Shown piece after piece: positions 14,904-21,000 of a stretch of DNA of 21,000 bases. Under the pieces are notes generated by a model, which was not told the origin of the DNA, did not search any database, and saw only the letters and a list, made by a program, of their open reading frames with translations. The stretch is taken from contig RPFO01000103.1 of assembly GCA_009746045.1 (NCBI GenBank), positions 728,570 to 749,569 of the forward strand. Direction: 5' to 3'. Both the position numbers and the translations under genes were made by a program. Positions within the stretch are counted from its first letter, which is position 1. Each line of letters begins with the position of its first letter. The stretch comes from Mesostigma viride. Lineage: Eukaryota; Streptophyta; Mesostigmatophyceae; Mesostigmatales; Mesostigmataceae.

Positions 14904-17900
14904 GTAATGCTCCGCCAATTGACCGTCGGAAGCACCTCCAATATGTTTAGTACAGGAATTCATTCGCGCAATTGGCCAGAAGTTTTGCAGTAATGCTTCT
15001 GCCTCCGCTAGGCTGTTTGAGCTTGCTACTATTGACAAGGCATTTGCTAGTTATAAAACCGGGATGGATATCGCCGTGGTGCCGGGCATGGCAATTTTTA
15101 AAAGGAATTTGCGATCAAAATTTTTCAGGATGACCAAGGCAGCTATGTACGGGTTTCTTTCTTTGGGGCATGTAGGGACTGCATAACCTAAGTGGATGGA
15201 ACAGTTATATTCGGTGCTCTGTTTGGACGAAGGTGTTTTGTTTTTGGGGGAAATTATTTGAAAGTGGATAACCTTCCAGTGGACAACCTTCCAGTCATCA
15301 AAGTCTTTTATACGAAGCTCTTTATGAAGTTGATTTTTATATTTTTAGAATCGGCTTCTCTCCCTCCCTCCCTCCCTCCCTCCCTCCCTCCTCCTCCCTC
15401 CCTCCCTCCCTCCTCCCTCCCTCCCTCCCTCCCTCCCTCCCTCCCTCCCTCCCTCCTCCCTCCCTCCCTCCCTCCTCCCTCCCTCCCTCCCTCCCTCCCT
15501 CCCTCCCTCCCTCCCTCCCCTCCCTCCCTCCCTCCCTCCCTCCTCCCTCCCTCCCTCCTCCCTCCCTCCCTCCCTCCCTCCCTCCCTCCCTCCCTCCCTC
15601 CCTCCTCCCTCCCTCCTCCCTCCCTCCCTCCCTCCCTCCCTCCCTCCCTCCCTCCCTCCCTCCCTCCCTCCTCCCTCCCTCCCTCCCTCCCTCCCTCCTC
15701 CCTCCCTCCCTCCCTCCCTCCCTCCCTCCCTCCCTCCCTCCTCCTCCCTCCCTCCCTCCCTCCCTCCCTCCTCCCTCCCTCCCTCCCTCTCTCTCTCCCT
15801 CCCTCTCTCCCTCCCTCCCTCCCTCCCTCCCTCCTCCCACCCCCCACCCCCATTCGCTCCCCCCTGGCGTCTTTCGGCTTTTCCCCTTCCCACATGCCCT
15901 CGGACATTTCAAGTGGTAGGTGCTCGATGGATTTGCCGCAGGACGAGCATTGACGCGGTACTTGGACAAGTAGACACTGGGGTATCATAATGAGACAACC
16001 AGCACACTACACGATTATATTAAGCAATCGCAAGCAGTGTCTCGTTGATGGATTGATCGTATGATATTTGATCGTCGATATTGCTTGCTTGCCAAGCGGG
16101 GGGGGTTAGATGGTCGTTTCAGAAACTAGTTTCTCAAAGATTATTGCTTGGATAGGTAGCATTTTTTTTCTTGCTAGCCCTTTCTATCGACCTTCCTGAT
16201 GCTTTATGTGAATGATATGATCGATTAATGAATGTCTTGTACGTTTTTCTTACGTGGATGCTGTGCCATATCCCTGATCTCATGCCCCTATGCTCCTGTA
16301 TTTGTCATGAGTTGTTTAGTTCTTACTGTGGATGAAGCTCCTTCCTTTTTTGCCTTTGCTCCCGCTAATATCTTTTTGCGCAAATTTGCAAGAGTTTATG
16401 CATGCGCCATGAATAGATGATGGGATGCCTTGCTTGCTATGTGCATGAGGAATTGAATCCCCAGGACTTTTTATCGTTGGAATTCATACCATGACTTCGA
16501 AGTTTGGCAGGAAATCGGAAGACACGCAGTTTGGAACAGGGCTTTCATTAGCATAAGGGGGATGTGAGAGGGCAGTGGTTTTCTGCCGGTTCTGTCAGAA
16601 TACCAATTTACAAATGTTAGTGTACATTCACGGGGTACAGGCCGAGTTCAGCTTTGTGAGCCGTGATTGGTGTCCTCCTGGTAACGTCACCCCACCTGGC
16701 TACTCCGCCTCCTAGCGCACGGTTTGCCGTGTGCTACTTGTGGGTCTGCGGCTTTGCAAACCAACCGGGGTAGGCTTGCGATCATGTTGGTTGTGGCATG
16801 TTGTGCTACTCGCGGTCCCCTTGACATCTTGATTCATTATGCTACCCGCATCGTCCTCGCAAGTTTCGGCCTGTAGTATTGCCCAACTGCTGACGCCGTT
16901 CGCTTCCCTCTTGCTACCTGACGCCACGCATGGGTGCCCATGTTACACGCAGGCTTCGCCCCCTTCCCCAACACCGACTACTCCAGTGATGTCGGTTGGG
17001 GTTGCATGCTGCGAAGTGGCCAGATGCTGATGATGGAGGTGAGGGAATGTGCCTTTGTGTGTTCAAGAATAGAGAAGAAAAGAGAAGAAAAGAGAAGAAA
17101 AGAGAAGAAAAGAGAAGAAAAGAGAAGAAAAGAGAAGAGAAGAGAAGAGAAGAGAAGAGAAGAGAAGAGAAGAGAAGAGAAGAGAAGAGAAGAGAAGAGA
17201 AGAGAAGAGAAGAGAAGAGAAGAGAAGAGAAGAGAAGAGAAGAGAAGAGAAGAGAAGAGAAGAGAAGAGAAGAAAAGAGAAGAAAAGAGAAGAAAAGAGA
17301 AGAGAAGAGAAGAGAAGAAAAGAGAAGAGAAGAGAAGAAAAGAGAAGAGAAGAGAAGAGAAGAAAAGAGAAGAGAAGAGAAGAGAAGAAAAGAGAAGAGA
17401 AGAGAAGAAAAGAGAAGAAAAGAGGAAAGAGATAAAGAGGCAAAAAGTACATGCATTTTGTTATCGACAGCACATTCAAGTGTAATCTAGTCAGCCATTT
17501 AAACATGCCACTTGGTGTGTAGCGGCCACATGTCCGTGATGGAGGTATAAGGCTGTATCGTGTGTGTATCAGCATCAGCATGCCCTAGAGGAATAAAGGC
17601 TCGTTCCCGTATAGCGGCTGATGGCTGCAGTGATGAAGATGACAGAGTGCAGTGGGACATCACCGGAAGGAATCTACCAATACTGTCAAACCATTCGAGG
17701 AGGAGGAGCGATTGGAAAGGCAGTTGGCGACTTGTCGTGGCAAAACATCGTGCTGGTCATTGTCCGGCAGGGTGGGTGGTTGTTTGTCAGGGTGTGCGAC
17801 ACTCGCCCAAGTATTTAGCGACTTGTGCTTTTACTTATTTGACAACTTGAGCTTGAATGCACACATGGGAGCTGTCAGGCATGATACCTGACAGGTGCTT

Positions 17901-18216
17901 TACGTGTGCTGGCGTAAAGATGCCTTTTATATATTTTACTCTTCATACGCCTTCGTTCTATGCGATGCCCAGGGGGTGATACCAGGATCCAGCGATGCTC
18001 TGAACGGTAGATAATCTTCTGTTCCAGGAGCCTCTTTCAATTACATAGACTAGACTGATTTCTTGGTTAGATAAGACCACATCACTCTATTGTTATCTTC
18101 TCTGCATACCGAGTTTTGTCTGCTTACATGTGTGCCACTTGAACGATAGGCCTCCTCCTGGACTAGGAAAGGACTCCTGCCCTGCTGCTTCCTTGTCTCT
18201 TTCTTTCTTTATTTAT

Positions 18217-18282
<66 letters not shown>

Positions 18283-20975
18283 TTCTTTCTTTCTCTCTCG
18301 GCGTGCAGTGCCTCATTGTGCACCACCTGGGGCGTGACTGGCGGCTGCACCAGCCGCACCCCCACGGCCAGGGGCCGCCCCCGAACGAGGGAGGAGGGCC
18401 ACCTGGGGGTGCTGCCGCCTCCGCTGCATCCGAAGACGCCCACCATCAGCGGCGGCTCGCGCGCCGGCATGTCGCCATCCTCCGGCACTTTGTTGACTGC
18501 CCCAATCGCTCCGCGCACGCGTTCAGCCTGCACCAGCTGCTCTCCCAGGGCGGCCAGGTGGGCGCCTGGATGGGGCCGTACGTGCTCTGCCACCTGCTGC
18601 AGGCGGCGGCGCGGTGTCGACGGCATGCGGCCCTCAAGCCAAGGGAAGGACCACTTTTCTCGGACAGGGATGGAGCGGTCCCTGCTCTCACCGGCGCCAA
18701 TGAATGGGTCGCGTTGCCCAGTGCCAGCGCTGCTGTCGGCAAGAGGCAGGGAAACCAGGCCAGAGCTGCTGCTACTGCTGCTGCTGCGTCTGGCCCTGGT
18801 GCCTTGGGTGCGTGTGCCAGTATGAAAGGGGCTGCTTTACCTGGCTCCGGTTCTCCCTCGTCCTCTGGACCCGAAGGATTCAGGGGCAGCGACCACGCGA
18901 GGGATGCGGGCGACGCGTGGGACGCTGACCTGGGGCAGAGCGACGAGAGCTGGAGGAGGGTGGCTGAACGAGCCGCCGCCGCCGCCGCCACCTCCAAATC
19001 CCCACGGGACAGAAGCTCTGGTGATGCGGTGGCGTCCGCTGACATCAGCGGTGCTGGTACCGTGGGCGGCAGGGCCAGCGGCGTCGGTGGGGGAGGCTTA
19101 GGGTCGGGCGGTGCGGGAGACAGTTTTGGCATCCGTGCCCCCTCGGCCGCGTGCTGTTGCGAGCCGTGCCGCTCAGGGGCGATGGACGGCGTGCCCATGT
19201 CCCTGGTCCACCCCTCCTCCCCTTCATCAATGGGTGGGGGAAGCGAGGCGGCGTCTTGCAATGACCATGCCTGTGGCGGTGGTGGGGTTGACAGCTCTGG
19301 CAGTGGCGGCAGCTCTGGCGTCGGGTTCAAGGCTGAGAATGGGTCTGGCAGGCATGCGCCACCGGGAGCTGGGGTGGATGATCCTGCGGGCATGCCGGAC
19401 GTCCCGCTCGTCTTTGTCGTCGGTGGGCGGGACAACGACCGCCCCTGGGGCCAGGTTGGGGCTGAGTCTGGGCCACATGACTCGACTGACCCATCGGGCG
19501 GCTCAACAACAGGTGCTGGCTCGTCTCCGGAGGGGGGGGTGCTCGGGGCACGCGCGGAGTGGGGGTGGCCACGGGGGCACCGCGAAGGGCATCGTCGGGA
19601 AAGGCCAAGGGCCACGGGGCCAGCCAGGGTGGCTGGCAGGGTGGGGTCCCTGAGATCTCGGTCGAGGAGGTTCTGGCGTTCCAGCGGAGGGCGTGGGCCG
19701 CAGGGGGGCGGGCCGGGGCAGGGGGTGACCAGGGTGGTGCGGTGGGGGCAGGTGGGATGGGCCGGTCGTCCTCCGGGGTGGGAGGGGGGAAGCCGGGCGA
19801 GGTGGCGTGGTGTCCGGTGCTGCTGCTGGTACCGCTGGTGCTGGGTTTGGACAAGCTCAACCCGAGGTAGGTTGGGTTACTTGGTGGCGGGCTGGTTGTA
19901 GGGGGACAAGCTCGACCCGAGGTAGGTTGGATGCTCGGTGCATGGCATTTTATATCTTAATCAGGGGGGGTAATATAGTCAGTGTTACTGGGTGTGGGTG
20001 TCTGCGTGCCATGGGTCTGGATGAGCTCAATCCCAGGTTAAGTCCGGTCGGTGAAGCATGGGCTTATCTCATAGAGAGGATGGTGGATATCCATGGAGAA
20101 GTGTTGTCAGACCCTGTGATGACGCTTCTCCTGTGGAGATGTGACTGGGGCATGGGCCTCGTTGATATCCTACTGAACGGCAGCATGCGAATGATCTGCA
20201 CGCTCCGAACTTGTTGTCGAACCCCAGGTGTGCAGCGTGTGAAGAACTGTTGCTGTCCGTGGAAGGATCATTTCATTCATTTTTGTGACTTTTGTCACAA
20301 TGGGCAACGTTGTGCTAGATAAATGATTCTGGCCGCTGCGTGCGCAGCGGGGAGGACTGGCCGTTAGGAGGAGCGTTGCGTAGCTGTAAGCTGCACATAC
20401 CGGTTGGTTGTGCGCAGCAGGGGGGAAGACTAAGCACCTGGCTAGCTGTCTTAGCACATTCCTTCCTGGCTGCGCGGATGCGTTAATATCACTGGGCTGC
20501 GGAACGAAAAAACGGAACAAAGAAGAAGGAAGACCTAGGGAGGATACTAAGTAACACATGATGATGGCCATGGTCTGACTGGGCGATAATTAAGCTGGCA
20601 TCCACGAAACTGCCGATAATGGCACAGGGTGGCACTTGACTGTGACATGTGGCAGTGATGCCGTAACGTCACGTGTGGCACACGTTATTGCTGCCATGGA
20701 GGCACATCATCACCTTTTTGATGATTTGTTCTACGTGATTTGGCAACGATTAACCCACCCCTTCTGTGCGTAGCTGACTACATGGGTAATGGGTGGTGGC
20801 CTGCAACCGCAACCGGCGCTGTTGCTGGCACCCCGGCAGGTACGTCCCCTCCCTCAAGGCATCCCTGGAGGCGCCCTGCAGCGTGGGCATGGTGGGCGGC
20901 AAGCCGGGCTCCTCCCTCTACTTTGTCGGCTACCAGCAGGACAGTGTGTTCTACCTGGACCCGCACGAGGTGCAG
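14582..20975 (+). CDS. ATG4: ATG4 autophagy cysteine protease, partial (4 exons; 3' end outside window)
   Basis: Exons: 14582-14903, 16953-17038, 18309-19866, 20840-20975. ATG4 (peptidase family C54) is cytosolic; it trims the C-terminus of ATG8 and later releases ATG8 from phosphatidylethanolamine. Visible motifs: [16 protein letters not shown], then [17 protein letters not shown] with the catalytic Cys, [31 protein letters not shown] (the S-I-H and W-x-G-P region), [36 protein letters not shown], and FYLDPHEVQ with the catalytic Asp and His. A low-complexity Gly/Ala/Ser-rich insert of about 350 residues separates the MGPY and LLLVPL parts, far more than in animal or yeast proteins. Frame changes once inside exon 3 (between 19490 and 19860). 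The C-terminal exons lie beyond 21000. Confidence 0.9.
15359..15838. repeat. (TCCC)n microsatellite in ATG4 intron 1
   Basis: About 480 bp of TCCC with irregular TCC triplets and a few TC repeats near the 3' end. Pyrimidine on the coding strand, G-rich on the template. The rest of the 2049-bp intron (14904-16952) holds no gene I recognise. Confidence 0.97.
16700..16860 (+). repeat. Possible degenerate copies of exon 2's acceptor region (ATG4 intron 1)
   Basis: TGCTACTTGTGGGTCTGCGG (16732), TGCTACTCGCGGTCCCCTT (16804) and TGCTACCCGCATCGTCCTCG (16839) resemble the real junction TGTTACACGCAGGCTTCGCC (16941). The match is loose and may be chance. Confidence 0.4.
16953..17038 (+). CDS. ATG4: ATG4 exon 2 (catalytic Cys)
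   Basis: 86 nt after acceptor TTACACGCAG. Encodes [20 protein letters not shown], then RSGQMLMME; the Cys of GWGCM is the nucleophile. Donor is GTGAGG (17039). Joined to exon 1 it gives WFTYRK-GFAPF, as in the family. Confidence 0.93.
17070..17424. repeat. (AGARA)n purine pentamer tract in ATG4 intron 2
   Basis: About 70 units of AGAGA or AGAAA starting some 30 nt after the exon 2 donor. GAAGA-type words are typical splicing-enhancer motifs. Intron read-through from exon 2 stays open to about 17485, giving a long Lys/Arg/Glu tail. Confidence 0.95.
17426..18196 (+). other. Remainder of ATG4 intron 2
   Basis: No gene recognised. A 65-codon frame at 17621-17818 has no family I can name. One exon-edge copy lies at 17522-17546. 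Confidence 0.5.
17522..17546 (+). repeat. Copy of exon 2's 3' end and donor (ATG4 intron 2)
   Basis: GCGGCCACATGTCCGTGATG then GAGGT matches the real junction GTGGCCAGATGCTGATGATG-GAGGT (17016-17040) at 19 of 25 positions, including the GT. Confidence 0.6.
18197..18299 (+). repeat. (CT)n tract ahead of the exon 3 acceptor
   Basis: TTTCTTT blocks flank about 60 bp of CT. It ends about 10 nt before the acceptor CAG at 18306-18308, so it is also the polypyrimidine tract of intron 2. Confidence 0.95.
18309..19866 (+). CDS. ATG4: ATG4 exon 3 (with long low-complexity insert; frame changes)
   Basis: Starts [15 protein letters not shown] after a long CT tract and acceptor GGCGTGCAG, and ends [14 protein letters not shown] at donor GTAGGT (19867). 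The first part reads in the frame starting at 18309, open to 19901. The LLLVPL end is in the frame that opens after a TGA at 19487-19489. A small unrecognised intron, or one base missing in the G8 run at 19532-19539, would connect them. Between these ends the sequence is mostly Gly, Ala, Ser and Pro, with an ATG4-like remnant possibly at [13 protein letters not shown]. Confidence 0.8.
19904..20040 (+). repeat. Two copies of exon 3's 3' end and donor (ATG4 intron 3)
   Basis: GGACAAGCTCAACCCGAGGT at 19849 (real) recurs at 19904 with one change in 27 nt, including a perfect GTAGGT donor, 55 bp downstream. A third, looser copy at 20013 reads GGGTCTGGATGAGCTCAATC then CCAGGTTAAG, with about 22 of 27 matching. 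Confidence 0.95.
20283..20300. repeat. Short perfect hairpin in ATG4 intron 3
   Basis: TTGTGAC (20283-20289), TTTT loop, GTCACAA (20294-20300). Not followed by a T-run; no function assigned. Confidence 0.6.
20341..20435. repeat. Direct repeat, about 70 bp apart (ATG4 intron 3)
   Basis: TGCGCAGCGGGGAGGACT (20342) recurs as TGCGCAGCAGGGGGGAAGAC (20411). A minor intronic duplication. Confidence 0.6.
20840..20975 (+). CDS. ATG4: ATG4 exon 4 (catalytic Asp and His)
   Basis: 136 nt after acceptor CCCCGGCAG, donor GTAAGG (20976). Encodes [20 protein letters not shown], then [20 protein letters not shown] and PHEVQ. GGKP, YF-x-GY and the catalytic DPH are all conserved. The downstream intron runs off the window. 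Confidence 0.93.
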
Positions 20976-21000
20976 GTAAGGGGTGGCGGTGGTCGTGGTG

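Noticed and set aside
15192-15988. Long SLPP / GGRE open frames on both strands
   Set aside because: Translation of the (TCCC)n array in ATG4 intron 1.
18446-19615. 389-codon minus-strand frame rich in Pro/Ala/Ser
   Set aside because: Antisense shadow of GC-rich ATG4 exon 3; the plus strand carries the conserved ATG4 motifs.

Overview
This window is eukaryotic nuclear DNA. It has spliced genes with GT-AG introns, a LINE-type reverse transcriptase remnant, long microsatellites and many minisatellites. The gene content, GC-rich exons and repeat-rich introns would suit a unicellular alga such as a chlorophyte, but the sequence does not fix the lineage.

Left end (1-4900): transposon-derived and intergenic DNA. 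On the minus strand there is a TATA-like element with an upstream tandem-repeat block, then a decayed reading frame resembling the RNase H1 hybrid-binding (viroplasmin-type) domain, then a Q-rich open reading frame of at least 273 codons that leaves the window at position 1. Together these look like the 5' part of a retroelement. At 3821-4596 (minus) lies a 5'-truncated, frameshifted LINE reverse-transcriptase C-terminus.

Middle (4914-13879, minus): a WD40 gene of the MAK11/PAK1IP1 family (60S ribosome assembly). I reconstructed eight exons whose reading phases all join, giving 413 residues. One short exon between 10640 and 8242 is probably missing from the model. About 700 bp separates it from the divergently transcribed neighbour.

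Right (14582-20975 and beyond, plus): an ATG4 autophagy cysteine protease (family C54). Four exons are visible, including the Cys motif and the Asp-Pro-His motif; the 3' end lies outside the window. Exon 3 carries a very long low-complexity insert and an unexplained change of frame.

The most unusual signal is in the introns. Nearly every large intron of both genes holds degenerate copies of its own neighbouring exon edge: the last 20-50 nt of the upstream exon with its donor, or the acceptor with the first 20-50 nt of the downstream exon. Some are regular tandem arrays (exact 104-bp spacing in MAK11 intron 4, 81-94 bp in intron 6); others are scattered. The introns appear to have grown by repeated duplication of splice junctions, followed by decay of the copies. 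The remaining intron length is mostly (CCCA)n, (GA)n, (TCCC)n, (AGARA)n and 23-34 bp minisatellites.
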